The notes below the pieces were generated by a model. The model did not search any database and was not told where the DNA came from. It was given only the letters and a program-made list of their open reading frames with translations. A program made the position numbers and the translations under genes. Positions 8,154-17,165 of a stretch of DNA of 64,000 bases are shown here, in pieces. Source of the stretch: CAZEJS01 sp964512645. Lineage in GTDB: Bacteria; Actinomycetota; Geothermincolia; Fen-727; Anoxymicrobiaceae. The DNA lies in contig CAZEJS010000008.1 of assembly GCA_964512645.1 (NCBI GenBank), forward strand, positions 1 through 64,000, given 5' to 3'. The stretch's first letter is position 1. Each line of letters starts with the position of its first letter.

Positions 8154-8873
8154 TCACTGCCCGTCGACGTGTCGCTCCGCGCCGCAGTGGAGCATCTGCC
8201 GCACCCTTTCCCAGGCTTCGTCAATCGACTGCAGCGCCTTGAGCCTGTACCGCACCTCAGGCCCCTTGGAATCGGTCGTAACGAGAATCAGGACTTCGCC
8301 CGGCGCGACCAGCCTCTGGCGCCTGGCCTCCTGCTCGATGTACTCCATGGACCGTGCCTGGACCATCTCTCCCTGGAGCGACTTCGTCGTCTTGCGCTCG
8401 CGGGTGAGCTCTCGTTTCATCGCCCTGAGCCTTGATTGTGCTTCCAGGTTGCTGGCCACCGGGCTTGCCGACAGCGCAATGAAAACCGCCACCAGTATCG
8501 CCGGCACCACCGTTTTCGGTGAGACGACCTTTCGCGTCCGCTCCCGGCCGCTCGCCGCGGGAACCGCCGCCTTCTTGCGGGCGCGAGGGCTCGTCGCCCC
8601 GGCTGCCTGGCGCTTCCGGCCGGACGCGCCTCCGTCCCCTTTCGCCCCGAGCGCGCGTTTTTGCCCGGGGCGACCTGCGCTCTTCCGCGCCGGCGTCTCC
8701 TGCGCGGCCCGCGCCTTTTTCGCGGCTTTGAGGCGGCGCGTCTCGACCCTCCCGCGGTCCCTGTCTCGCGGCGCGGCGGGCTCTCGGGCCGGGGCCGTGC
8801 ACTCCCGCGCCTCGCGGCGGCTGACTCTCTTTTTGCTGGTTACGCCCTTGACGCGCTTGAGCTTCCTGGCCAC
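8154..8873 (-). CDS. FtsB/DivIC septum formation initiator protein
   Basis: The product, 239 residues, has the layout of a DivIC/FtsB division protein. It has a cytoplasmic tail, one transmembrane helix at about residues 120-140 (KTVVPAILVAVFIALSASPVA), then a coiled coil (NLEAQSRLRAMKRELTRERK) and the family motif YIEQEARRQRLVAPGEVLI near 175-193. It would act in the FtsQ-FtsB-FtsL bridge of the divisome. The tail is unusually long, about 118 residues, and extremely rich in Lys, Arg and Ala. It follows pyruvate kinase by 3 bases. In most Actinomycetota the gene before it is enolase, so pyk here is a departure from the usual order. Confidence 0.85.
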   Translation of the reverse strand: MARKLKRVKGVTSKKRVSRREARECTAPAREPAAPRDRDRGRVETRRLKAAKKARAAQETPARKSAGRPGQKRALGAKGDGGASGRKRQAAGATSPRARKKAAVPAASGRERTRKVVSPKTVVPAILVAVFIALSASPVASNLEAQSRLRAMKRELTRERKTTKSLQGEMVQARSMEYIEQEARRQRLVAPGEVLILVTTDSKGPEVRYRLKALQSIDEAWERVRQMLHCGAERHVDGQ

Positions 8874-8876
8874 CTC

Positions 8877-10316
8877 TCAGCCCGCCTTTACGGTGTGCAC
8901 GTGAACCATGTTCGTCTTGCTGCTCTCTTCCCCGATGAAACCGCCGGCGATGACTATTACGTCCCCGGCCCTCACAAGGCCGGTTTTCCTGCAGGCGGAA
9001 GACAGCTCGCTGACCATGCCGTCGACGTTCTCGTTCAGTTCCATCACCAGCCCGCGCACCCCCCACAGCACGGACGTGGCGCGGATCACCGCCGGATCGG
9101 GCCCCACCGCGATCACCTGCGCCTCGGGCCTCCCCCGCGCAACCAGCCTCGCGGTGTAACCGCTCCTGGTAACGGTGACGATCGCTTTTGCGCCGAGGTC
9201 GTGGGCGATCTTGCAAGCCGCGAACCCTATCGCGTCCGCGGGACTCCTGTGCGCCCACCCGCTGCGCTCTTCCAGCAGGCGCCCGTAATCCAGCTCCTGC
9301 TCGGTTCGGGCGGCTATCCTCACCATCATCTCCACCGCCTGCACCGGGTAGTGCCCGATCGCCGTCTCCGCGCTGAGCATGACGGCGTCTGTTCCGTCGA
9401 GTATGGCGTTGGCCACGTCGCTGGCCTCCGCCCTGGTCGGCCTGGGTTTCTCGACCATCGACTCGAGCATCTGGGTGGCGGTGACCACCGGCACCGCTGC
9501 CCGCTGGGCGCGGGAGATGATGTCCTTCTGTATCAGCGGGACATCCTCCGTGGGCATCTCCACGCCGAGGTCGCCCCTGGCGACCATCAGGCCCTGCGCC
9601 ACCGCCAGTATCTCGTCGATGTTGTCGACGGCTTCGGACTTCTCGATCTTGGCCATCACCGGCACGGAGCCGCCGGCGCGCTCGATCGCCTCCGTCACTT
9701 CCTCGAGGTCGGAGGGCGTCCTTACGAACGACTGGGCTACCCAGTCGATTCCCTCCTCCAGGCATGCCTCCAGGTGGCGCCTGTCCCGGGCGGTGAACGT
9801 GTTCAGCGCCAGTGCGGAGTCCGGGAAGTTCATTCCCTTGCCCTGAAGCAGTACGCCCCCCTCGACTACCTCGCACACGATGTCGCTATCCTCTATGGAG
9901 CGCACAACCATCCTGATCAGGCCATCGTCCACGAAGACCCTGTCGCCAACCGCGAGGTCACCGGGAAGCCCCTGGTACTCGACCGACACCCGGCTTTCGT
10001 CTCCGCGCTTCTGCGCCGTGGTAAGGGTGAACGTCTGCCCGCCGTGAAGCTCCACGCCGGAACCCCGTATCGAGCCCACCCGCAGCCTGGGCCCCTGCAG
10101 GTCGAGCATCACGCTTATCCTCTTGCCCGCGATTTCGCCGGCGCGGCGCGCCGTGCGCACGTAGGCCACCAGTTCGTCCACGTCGGCATGCCCGCTGTTC
10201 AATCGAGCGACGTCCATTCCCGCAAGCGCCATCCTGCTCACCGTCTCGGCATCGTTCGAAGACGGGCCCAGCGTGCCTACGACTCTGGTCTTGATGCTCT
10301 TCCGTTCCGTGCTCAC
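8877..10316 (-). CDS. pyk: Pyruvate kinase
   Basis: The 479-residue product catalyses PEP + ADP to pyruvate + ATP. The active-site helix is visible as MAKIEKSEAVDNIDEI near residues 220-235 (catalytic Lys and Glu), followed by ARGDLGVEMPTEDVP, the metal and substrate loop. The C-terminal allosteric-type domain is present, so the length is normal. The start is GTG, reading STERKSIKTRVVGTLGPSS. The motif that is normally RxNFSHG reads RLNSGHA at residues 38-44. The Phe is lost and the K+-coordinating Ser is displaced, while Asn and His remain. The gene lies between mazG (15 bases) and the FtsB-like gene, in one minus-strand operon. Confidence 0.93.
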   Translation of the reverse strand: MSTERKSIKTRVVGTLGPSSNDAETVSRMALAGMDVARLNSGHADVDELVAYVRTARRAGEIAGKRISVMLDLQGPRLRVGSIRGSGVELHGGQTFTLTTAQKRGDESRVSVEYQGLPGDLAVGDRVFVDDGLIRMVVRSIEDSDIVCEVVEGGVLLQGKGMNFPDSALALNTFTARDRRHLEACLEEGIDWVAQSFVRTPSDLEEVTEAIERAGGSVPVMAKIEKSEAVDNIDEILAVAQGLMVARGDLGVEMPTEDVPLIQKDIISRAQRAAVPVVTATQMLESMVEKPRPTRAEASDVANAILDGTDAVMLSAETAIGHYPVQAVEMMVRIAARTEQELDYGRLLEERSGWAHRSPADAIGFAACKIAHDLGAKAIVTVTRSGYTARLVARGRPEAQVIAVGPDPAVIRATSVLWGVRGLVMELNENVDGMVSELSSACRKTGLVRAGDVIVIAGGFIGEESSKTNMVHVHTVKAG

Positions 10317-10331
10317 CGCAACACCATCCCG

Positions 10332-11243
10332 CTACCCCCGTTGGCGGCCGCTCCTTCGTCCCTTGGCCGCCCGCCAGAGCCTCTCCTGCTCATCGAGGCC
10401 CAGCGTCCCCAGGTCCCGCCCGGAGCGCGAGGCTTCCTCTTCCATCGCCGCGTACCGCCCGGCGAACTCGGACGCCGACAGGCGCAGGGCCCTCTCGGGA
10501 TCCACCCCCAGGTGGCGCGACAGGTTGACCAGCGTGAAAAACACGTCCCCGATCTCCCTCTCGACTTCCCGCTGGTCGCCCGAGTTCCTGGCCTCTTCGA
10601 GCTCACATACTTCTTCATCGAGCTTGGACAGGACCCCTTCAGCGTCCGGCCAGTCGAACCCGTCGCGCGCGGCGTGTTTCTGTACCTTCAGCGACGCCAT
10701 GACCGCGGGCATGCCCGTTGGCATCACCATCCGTCCGCCCTTGCCTTCCTTCTCCCGCTTGATGCGTTCCCAGTTCGCCGCGACCTGGCCGGCCGTATCC
10801 GCGCTGTCCTCTCCGAATATGTGGGGGTGTCTCCTCTCGAGCTTCTCGGAGATCCCGTCGACCACATCCCCGAGGTCGAACCTTCCGTTCTCCTCGGCGA
10901 TCCTTGCATGGAACACTACCTGGAGCAGCAGGTCGCCGAGCTCCTCGGAGACGTGGTCCCAGTCCTCCGAGTCGATGGCCTCCACGGTCTCGTACGCCTC
11001 CTCCAGCATGTGCCTGGAGAGGGTTTCCGGCGTCTGCTCCAGGTCCCACGGGCATCCGTCGGGAGACCTGAGCCTGGCCATCACTTTGGCCAGCGTCTCG
11101 AACTTCTTCCCCAGCCCGCCGGGTATCTCCACTCCTTCGAGCGCGGCGTCCAACGACGCCGGGGGAGGACTTCCACCGTCCGCGGTCCCCTGAGCGCACC
11201 TATCCCGCTTCTTTCCGCCAGCAGGCGAGTTGCCCAAGCCCAT
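10332..11243 (-). CDS. mazG: MazG nucleoside triphosphate pyrophosphohydrolase
   Basis: The product, about 303 residues, is an all-alpha NTP pyrophosphatase that clears non-canonical nucleotides. The first MazG domain is marked by LRSPDGCPWDLEQTPETL and the metal motif EEAYETVEA...EELGDLLLQVVFHA. A second, more divergent domain contains FDWPDAEGVLSKLDEEVCELEEA and EREIGDVFFTLVNLSRHL, so both halves of the tandem enzyme are present. GGGGAG lies 4 bases before the ATG at 11243, which I choose over the GTG one codon upstream. The first 30 residues are not conserved. It is 19 bases downstream of the PpiC-type lipoprotein gene. Confidence 0.92.
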   Translation of the reverse strand: MGLGNSPAGGKKRDRCAQGTADGGSPPPASLDAALEGVEIPGGLGKKFETLAKVMARLRSPDGCPWDLEQTPETLSRHMLEEAYETVEAIDSEDWDHVSEELGDLLLQVVFHARIAEENGRFDLGDVVDGISEKLERRHPHIFGEDSADTAGQVAANWERIKREKEGKGGRMVMPTGMPAVMASLKVQKHAARDGFDWPDAEGVLSKLDEEVCELEEARNSGDQREVEREIGDVFFTLVNLSRHLGVDPERALRLSASEFAGRYAAMEEEASRSGRDLGTLGLDEQERLWRAAKGRRSGRQRG

Positions 11244-11262
11244 CACGCTCCCCGCGTCCGGT

Positions 11263-12288
11263 TCAACGACCGGTCACTATGCCCAGCCTCGCGTCCCAGC
11301 GGCCCAGGCCGCCGGTGTCAATAACCGCGTTCGCGTAGACCGTTCGGAGCCAGTCGCCGAAAGCCTCTTCCTTCTTCTTCGTCTCGAGCTTGTTCAGCGC
11401 TTCCCGCCAGACCTCGGAGAAAGGCGGGGTGCTGCTTTCGCGCCTCTCGATCACCTTGATGATGTGATATCCGTCGCTCGCGGCGACGGGCCCGCTTACC
11501 TGGCCGGATTTCAGGGCGAACGCGGCGCCCTCGAAAGCCGGGTCCATGCTGCCCTCTTCTATCCAGCCCAGGTCTCCGCCGTTCGCCCGGGAGGCCCTGT
11601 CGCGGGAAACCTCCTTCGCCAGCAGGGAGAAGTCCTTCCCTGCCCGGAGTTCGTCCGCCACGGTTTCGGCCTCCCCCTTGGTGTCGACGAGTATGTGCGC
11701 CACGTGCACGAGCAGGCTCCGCGTGAAGAGGTCCTTGTTGGTCAGATAGAACGACTCGGCCTCGTCCCTGTCCGCGGTGACCTTCTCGCACGCCCTGCGC
11801 CCCAGTTCGGCGACGAGCAGTTGCGCCCTCACCTTCTTCTCGTAATCCTCCTCGGTCAAGCCCTGCTCCCGGAGAATCCTGTCGAAGCTCTCGGGCCCGG
11901 CCTTGCGGCGCTCGACCTCAACTGTCTGCTTGACCTCGTCCGGCGCGAGCGCCACCCCGAGCTTCCTCGCCTGCTGCTCCATGAGTATGCCGCGTATCAT
12001 CTCCGTGGCGACCTCGCGCTTCGTGCTCGAGGAAAGCTTACCGGCCCGCGGTCCCTCGAGCTCCTTCGGGTTGGTCCGCTTGACCACGGCGAGCCTCCTG
12101 GCCACCTCCGCCTCGAACCGGGCCCTGCTGACCCCCTGGCCGTTGACCTTGAGCGCGTCGCTCGAGCACCCCGCGACCAGGCATGCCGCCAGGAAGCCGG
12201 CGGCGGCGAGCGCGGCGGCTTTCCGCGCCGCCGGAGGGCGGTTGCCGCGGGCGGCTGTCGGTCTTTTTCCAGGGCTTCCAGAATGCAT
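11263..12288 (-). CDS. SurA/PrsA-like peptidyl-prolyl isomerase lipoprotein
   Basis: The N-terminus carries a lipoprotein signal: a basic stretch, a hydrophobic core (AAALAAAGFLAACLVAGC) and the lipobox LVAGC. The mature protein has a SurA-N-like helical part with EMIRGILMEQQARKLG. A PpiC parvulin domain follows, containing VHVAHILVDTK, FSLLAKEVSRD, NGGDLGWIEEGSMDPAFEGAAFAL and SDGYHIIKVIERRE. It should assist folding of exported proteins at the outer face of the membrane. The frame is open up to 12378 but that would overlap mfd. The ATG at 12288 gives a standard signal peptide. The operon runs mfd, this gene, mazG, pyk, ftsB-like, a common firmicute/actinobacterial order except for pyk. Confidence 0.88.
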   Translation of the reverse strand: MHSGSPGKRPTAARGNRPPAARKAAALAAAGFLAACLVAGCSSDALKVNGQGVSRARFEAEVARRLAVVKRTNPKELEGPRAGKLSSSTKREVATEMIRGILMEQQARKLGVALAPDEVKQTVEVERRKAGPESFDRILREQGLTEEDYEKKVRAQLLVAELGRRACEKVTADRDEAESFYLTNKDLFTRSLLVHVAHILVDTKGEAETVADELRAGKDFSLLAKEVSRDRASRANGGDLGWIEEGSMDPAFEGAAFALKSGQVSGPVAASDGYHIIKVIERRESSTPPFSEVWREALNKLETKKKEEAFGDWLRTVYANAVIDTGGLGRWDARLGIVTGR

Positions 12289-12340
12289 GCGGGGCTTCAC
12301 ATCCACGCCGGGCACGGCCTGCCAGCTTCTGCGCCGGCGG

Positions 12341-15300
12341 TCACAGCCGGGCCCGTGCGACTTTGATTGTATCATCAATAATCTTATTTAACCACAATAA
12401 CAACACTTCTTGCCTGTTTTTAACTTCTGCTAACTTCAGGTTCAGGTACAGAGTGCGCGACGCCGGGTCGAAGTACGACCCTCCGTCCTCGACGAGGTCC
12501 TCCACCTCGACGTAGTTCCGCGCCCTCCTGGCGGCGTCATCCTCTCCTTCGAAGAACTTGAGCTCGAGCTCGCCGCCTTTGACGGTCACGGATTCCATCC
12601 CCGCCAGGGCGGCCTTCACCTTCAGACGCTCGACGTCTATCATCTGCTTCACGGGCGCGGGCAACGGGCCGAACCTGTCCTCGAGTTCTCCCGCGAGCTC
12701 GCCCGGCGTTCCGGCCCGGGCCGCGATTATAAGCCTCCTGTACTCCTCGACCCTCGTTTCTTCGTCGGCGATGTAGTCGTCGGGGATATAGGCGTCCACC
12801 GGCAGTTCCACGACGGACCCCCGGGTCGCGGGCTGCGCCTCGCCTTTGAGCACATCCACCGCTTCCTTGAGCAGCTCGCAGTAGAGTTCGAAACCCACCG
12901 CCTCTATCTGGCCGCTCTGCTCCGCTCCCAGCAGGCTCCCGGCGCCCCTGATTTCCAGGTCCCTGAGCGCGACGCGCATCCCCGAACCCAGAGGGGTCAT
13001 CTCGCTTATCGTCGCCAGGCGCGCCACGGCGGTGTCGGTGAGCGTCTCCCTTGCGGGATAGAACATGTAGGCGTAGGCCCTCTTGATCGACCTGCCCACC
13101 CGGCCGCGGATCTGGTACAACTGGGCGAGACCCAGCATGTCCGCACGGTCGACGATCAGGGTGTTGACGTTGGGCAGGTCGAGGCCGCTTTCGATTATCG
13201 TCGTGCAGACCAGCATCCCGTGCAGGCCATCCGCGAACTCGAGCATGACCCTCTCGAGTTCATCCTCGCGCATCTGGCCGTGCCCGACCGCCACCGAGAC
13301 TCCCCCGAACTCGCGCCTGAGGCCCTCGGCGACACGCTCTATGCTCTCAACCCTGTTGTGCACGTAGAAGACCTGCCCGCCGCGGGCCAGCTCGTAGCGG
13401 ACCGCGTGGCGCACCAGGGCCATGTCGAGCTCGCCTACGTACGTGGCTACCGACTGGCGGTCCTCCGGGGGAGTGTCGATGATGCTGATGTCCCTGACTC
13501 CCGAAAGCGACATCTGGAGCGTTCGCGGTATCGGGGTGGCGGAAAGCGTAAGGGTATCGACGTTTCGCTGGAGCTTCCTGAGCCTTTCTTTGTGAACCAC
13601 GCCGAAACGCTGCTCTTCGTCCACCACCAGCAGCCCCAGGTTCTTGAAGGCGACGTCGTCCTGGAGCATCCGGTGTGTCCCGATGACGATGTCCGTCTCC
13701 CCGCGACGTACCCTGTCCGCCACGGCCTGCTGGTCTCCGCGGGTCAGGAAACGCGAAAGCATGTCCACCTTGACGGGGAACGGGGCGAACCTCTCGCGAA
13801 ACGTCTCGAAGTGCTGGCGGGCCAGGACCGTCGTTGGCACCAGGATTGCGACCTGCCTGGAGTCGAGGACCGCCTTCATCGCGGCCCGGACCGCGACCTC
13901 CGTCTTGCCGTAGCCTACGTCGCCGCAGACCAGACGGTCCATGGCGATTTCTGACTGCATGTCCTGCTTGACCTCGCGCACCGCCCTCGCCTGGTCCGGG
14001 GTGTCCTCGTAGGGGAACGCCGCCTCTATCTCGTTCTGCCAGGTGGAGTCCGCGGAGAACGCGAACCCGTGGGTGCTCTTTCTCTCCATGTAAAGACCGA
14101 GGAGCTCGCGGGCGGTCTTCTCCGCCGAGCGGCGGGCCGCCCTGCGGGAGCGGGCCCACTCCCGGGCACGGAGGCGGTGCACCACCGGGTTCTCCGCGCC
14201 CACGTACCTCTGGACCTTGTCGAGCTGCGCGGTAGGGACGTAAAGCCTGTCCCCGCCGGCGTACTCCAGGAGGAGGTACTCACGTCTCACCCCCATGACT
14301 TCTCGCGATGTCAGCCCGCGGTAGATACCGATGCCCTGGTCCACGTGCACCGCGTAGCCCCCGACCTCCAGCTCGGCGTAGCTGGTGACCGGCGTGCCGC
14401 TGGAGACGCGGTGGGGTTTCCGTGCCCTCGCGCGCCTGCCCACCAGGTCCGCCGACGTATAGACGGCGAGCTTCAGTTCCGGCACCTCGAAGCCCCGGCT
14501 CAGGGTCCCCACACCCGCGCGCGGCGGACGCCCGGCCTGCCCGGAGTCGTGCCAGAGTTCCAGTGCGCGCTCTACCTGCCCTTTGCCGTCCAGGAGCAGG
14601 TAAACGTCGGCGGCGGACGCCCGGCCTGACCACGCCCTGGCCGCCGCCTCGAGGTCGCCCCTGAACTCTCGCGCGGCCGCTCCGGGGAACGCGGGCGCGC
14701 CGGGGGCTCCTCCCATTGTGTCGAGCGCCACGACCTCTCCCCACTGCGGGAGGACGCCCTCACCGGGGAGCTCGAGGCCCGTTTCCGCGGCGAACTCCGT
14801 CGCCCCGGCCTCGATGACGACCGGGTCGACGGCGAGGACCCTGGCCCCTTCCAGGGGCGCCCGCCGGCGTTCACCCGCCTCACTCTGCCAGGCCCCTGAT
14901 CGGTCAGAAGCGGGGAACACCTCTACCGTATCGACCGGTGCGCCGGACCTCTGCGACACGACGTTGAACTCCCTGATCGACTCGATCCTGTCGCCCAGCA
15001 GTTCTATCCGCACCGGCCTGTCGGCCGTGGACGGGAAAACGTCGAGGATGCCTCCGCGCAGGGCGAACCGCCCCCACCCGTCGACCGTGTACTCGCGCTC
15101 GTATCCCCCGTCCACCAGGAGCCGGAGAACGCGCGGGAGGTCGAGCTCGTCTCCCGTGGCGAAGTTGAGCGGCCACGGCTCCGGGAGCCTTTGCGGCACA
15201 CCTCCCGCAAGCGCCTCCACCCCGACGACCGCGACGTTTCCCTGGCAGAGGGCCCGGGCCGCCTTGAGCCTGGCTCCTACAACCTCGTCGTAAGGGCGCA

Positions 15301-15568
15301 GCCAGTCGCCGCCAGGGCCGGCGCCCGGCAGGTGGAAAGCCTCGCCGGGGATGAAGCAGTCGATGTCGCCGGCGAGCGTGGCGGCGCCGGCGGCCGACGC
15401 CACCACCAGCGGGCCTCCCAGCGCCCGGTACAACACGGCTGCAAGCAGGGGCACCATTACCGGGGTCGTCGCCACGCGCGCTCCGGGCCCCGACTCCACC
15501 GCGCGGACGGCGTCACGCGTTCGCTCCCACTCCATTGCCTTCTCGAGCAACTCGCGGGCGATGTCCAT
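12341..15568 (-). CDS. mfd: Transcription-repair coupling factor Mfd
   Basis: The 1075-residue ATPase releases stalled RNA polymerase and recruits UvrA. Domains in order are a UvrB-like N-terminal region (residues 1-350), the RNA-polymerase-interacting CarD-like domain with ELEVGGYAVHVDQGIGIYRG, the RecG-like translocase with GDVGYGKTEVAVRAA (Walker A) and DEEQRFGV (the DExx box variant), helicase motif VI (QIRGRVGRS), and a C-terminal TRCF domain with PDDYI and EEYRRL. The length is slightly short for the family. It begins the minus-strand operon that continues with the PpiC-like lipoprotein. Confidence 0.97.
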   Translation of the reverse strand: MDIARELLEKAMEWERTRDAVRAVESGPGARVATTPVMVPLLAAVLYRALGGPLVVASAAGAATLAGDIDCFIPGEAFHLPGAGPGGDWLRPYDEVVGARLKAARALCQGNVAVVGVEALAGGVPQRLPEPWPLNFATGDELDLPRVLRLLVDGGYEREYTVDGWGRFALRGGILDVFPSTADRPVRIELLGDRIESIREFNVVSQRSGAPVDTVEVFPASDRSGAWQSEAGERRRAPLEGARVLAVDPVVIEAGATEFAAETGLELPGEGVLPQWGEVVALDTMGGAPGAPAFPGAAAREFRGDLEAAARAWSGRASAADVYLLLDGKGQVERALELWHDSGQAGRPPRAGVGTLSRGFEVPELKLAVYTSADLVGRRARARKPHRVSSGTPVTSYAELEVGGYAVHVDQGIGIYRGLTSREVMGVRREYLLLEYAGGDRLYVPTAQLDKVQRYVGAENPVVHRLRAREWARSRRAARRSAEKTARELLGLYMERKSTHGFAFSADSTWQNEIEAAFPYEDTPDQARAVREVKQDMQSEIAMDRLVCGDVGYGKTEVAVRAAMKAVLDSRQVAILVPTTVLARQHFETFRERFAPFPVKVDMLSRFLTRGDQQAVADRVRRGETDIVIGTHRMLQDDVAFKNLGLLVVDEEQRFGVVHKERLRKLQRNVDTLTLSATPIPRTLQMSLSGVRDISIIDTPPEDRQSVATYVGELDMALVRHAVRYELARGGQVFYVHNRVESIERVAEGLRREFGGVSVAVGHGQMREDELERVMLEFADGLHGMLVCTTIIESGLDLPNVNTLIVDRADMLGLAQLYQIRGRVGRSIKRAYAYMFYPARETLTDTAVARLATISEMTPLGSGMRVALRDLEIRGAGSLLGAEQSGQIEAVGFELYCELLKEAVDVLKGEAQPATRGSVVELPVDAYIPDDYIADEETRVEEYRRLIIAARAGTPGELAGELEDRFGPLPAPVKQMIDVERLKVKAALAGMESVTVKGGELELKFFEGEDDAARRARNYVEVEDLVEDGGSYFDPASRTLYLNLKLAEVKNRQEVLLLWLNKIIDDTIKVARARL

Positions 15569-15767
15569 CTCTTCTCCAGGAACGCCGAATCGGCCTCGGC
15601 GCCAACGGCCCAGGCCTGGTATATATCACATGATCATGGTAGCAGAACGGCAGGGGGCGCCGCGTGGCCTCCGCGGGTGGAGGCGGGCACGGGGAAGCGT
15701 CCCGCCGGGCGTCGAGACCGACCGCCGCGGGAACGGGGACCTCAAGGGAGTGTTGCTCCTGCCGGCG

Positions 15768-16922
15768 CTAGGGCAGGTCGGACCCGAGGATCATCACGTT
15801 CGACCAGGCGCATCCTCCGTATCCGGTGCAGATGGCCTTGTCCACCTTGCCCACCTGCCTGTCTCCGGCGCGGCCCATCACCTGCCAGGCCGCTTCGCCA
15901 ACGCGGATCATGGCCGTTGCGCCGATCGGGTTGGTGGCTATGACCCCCCCGGACGGGTTGACCGGCAGTATGCCGTCCATGTGGGTGGCGCCGGTCCTGA
16001 CCAGCTTGGGCGCCTCGCCCCTGTCGCAGAACCACAGGGAGTCGAGCCACTTCACGCCGCACGTGGAACACGGCATGTAGAGCTCCGCGACGTCGAAGTC
16101 CTTGAGCGGATTGGTGATGCCGGCGTGCTTGTACGCCTCGAGAGACGCCTCCTCGAGCGTGTGGAGTCTCGTCCACTCCAGGTCACCCAGGTGGGTGAAG
16201 TCGTGGCGAACGACCGAAGCGTGCACCCAGGCGGGCCTGTCGCAGAGCTTCCTGGCCATGTGCTCGGAGGCGAAGATGACCGCGCATGCGCCGTCGGACC
16301 GCGGGCACATGTCGAGGAACTTCACCGGGTAGGCGAGCATGGGCGAGTTCATCACGTCCTCTACGGTCACGGCCATCCTGTTGTGGGCGTACGGGTTGTT
16401 GAGGGCGTTATTGCGGTCGCGGGCCGCCACTATCGCGGCGTCCTCCTCGGTAGCCCCGTAGGCCGCCATGTACATCGAGTACTCCGTGGCCAGGGGCCCG
16501 ATCGCCCCGGCAAAGGCGTCCCTTTCCAGCACGGGGTGGGCGCACGTGGCGATGGCCGCGGTGGTGTCCGACTCGGAGTTCTTCTCCCACCCGACGGCGA
16601 GAACCATGTCGAAAAGCCCCGAAGCCACGTGGTAATAGGCGCTCGCGGCGACGGTGTTCCCGGTGGTGCCCCCCGTGGTGAGCTTGAAGACAGGCTTCAT
16701 GAACGAGCCGAGCCCGTCCGTCGCCCAGGTGTCCACGTAGTTGACGTTCTCGAAGTGGTCCATGTTGCCGATTACGCAAGCGTCTATATCGCCCTTCGAG
16801 ACCTGCGCGTCGTCGAAGGCGCGCGTCACCGCCTCGGCGATGAGCTCAGTGCCGGAAGCGTCGAGACGCTTCGAGGCGTGATGGGTCTGCCCTACCCCGA
16901 TAATCGCAACTCGCCTGCCCAT
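15768..16922 (-). CDS. Thiolase-superfamily protein lacking the catalytic Cys
   Basis: The 384-residue product has the thiolase fold of the SCP-x/lipid-transfer branch: RRVAIIGVGQTHHA at the N-terminus, a central GTTGNTVAASAYYHVASG, and a C-terminal NPSGGVIATNPIGATAMI. In true thiolases the nucleophile is a Cys in the first loop, but here the loop reads TTGGTTGNT. The later GHPxG histidine is also replaced, as NPIG. The C-terminal Cys region (CTGYGGCAWSN) is retained. Such Cys-less members act as aldolases or as partners of other enzymes, for example Ltp2-type enzymes with a DUF35 partner; no DUF35 gene is adjacent. GGAAGG precedes the ATG. It is divergent from a CxxC protein. Confidence 0.85.
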   Translation of the reverse strand: MGRRVAIIGVGQTHHASKRLDASGTELIAEAVTRAFDDAQVSKGDIDACVIGNMDHFENVNYVDTWATDGLGSFMKPVFKLTTGGTTGNTVAASAYYHVASGLFDMVLAVGWEKNSESDTTAAIATCAHPVLERDAFAGAIGPLATEYSMYMAAYGATEEDAAIVAARDRNNALNNPYAHNRMAVTVEDVMNSPMLAYPVKFLDMCPRSDGACAVIFASEHMARKLCDRPAWVHASVVRHDFTHLGDLEWTRLHTLEEASLEAYKHAGITNPLKDFDVAELYMPCSTCGVKWLDSLWFCDRGEAPKLVRTGATHMDGILPVNPSGGVIATNPIGATAMIRVGEAAWQVMGRAGDRQVGKVDKAICTGYGGCAWSNVMILGSDLP

Positions 16923-17073
16923 GTCACCTTCCCTCTCGTCCGGAACGTCGGAATGTCGAGCTTCGTAATTCTACATCAGAAAGACGGCGGTCGTTCAGCC
17001 GGCGCCGCTCTGCGGTTGTTCCTCAGGAACCCACGAACGGCCCCGGTCCGCCCCGGCTGCTCCTTGCCCCCTG

Positions 17074-17100
17074 TTGCGGATGCTTCTCTCTGAATATAAT
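17074..17100 (+). promoter_or_regulatory. Possible promoter of the CxxC-protein gene
   Basis: TTGCGG at 17074-17079 and TATAAT at 17095-17100 lie in the divergent intergenic region about 65 bases before the gene start. The -10 is perfect but the 15-base spacer is short, so the -35 assignment is weak. Confidence 0.35.
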
Positions 17101-17165
17101 AATGGGACATTCATCAGTCGACCGCGGGGGCGTTTGCAACTCGGTTAGCGGGAGGCGGGCAACAG

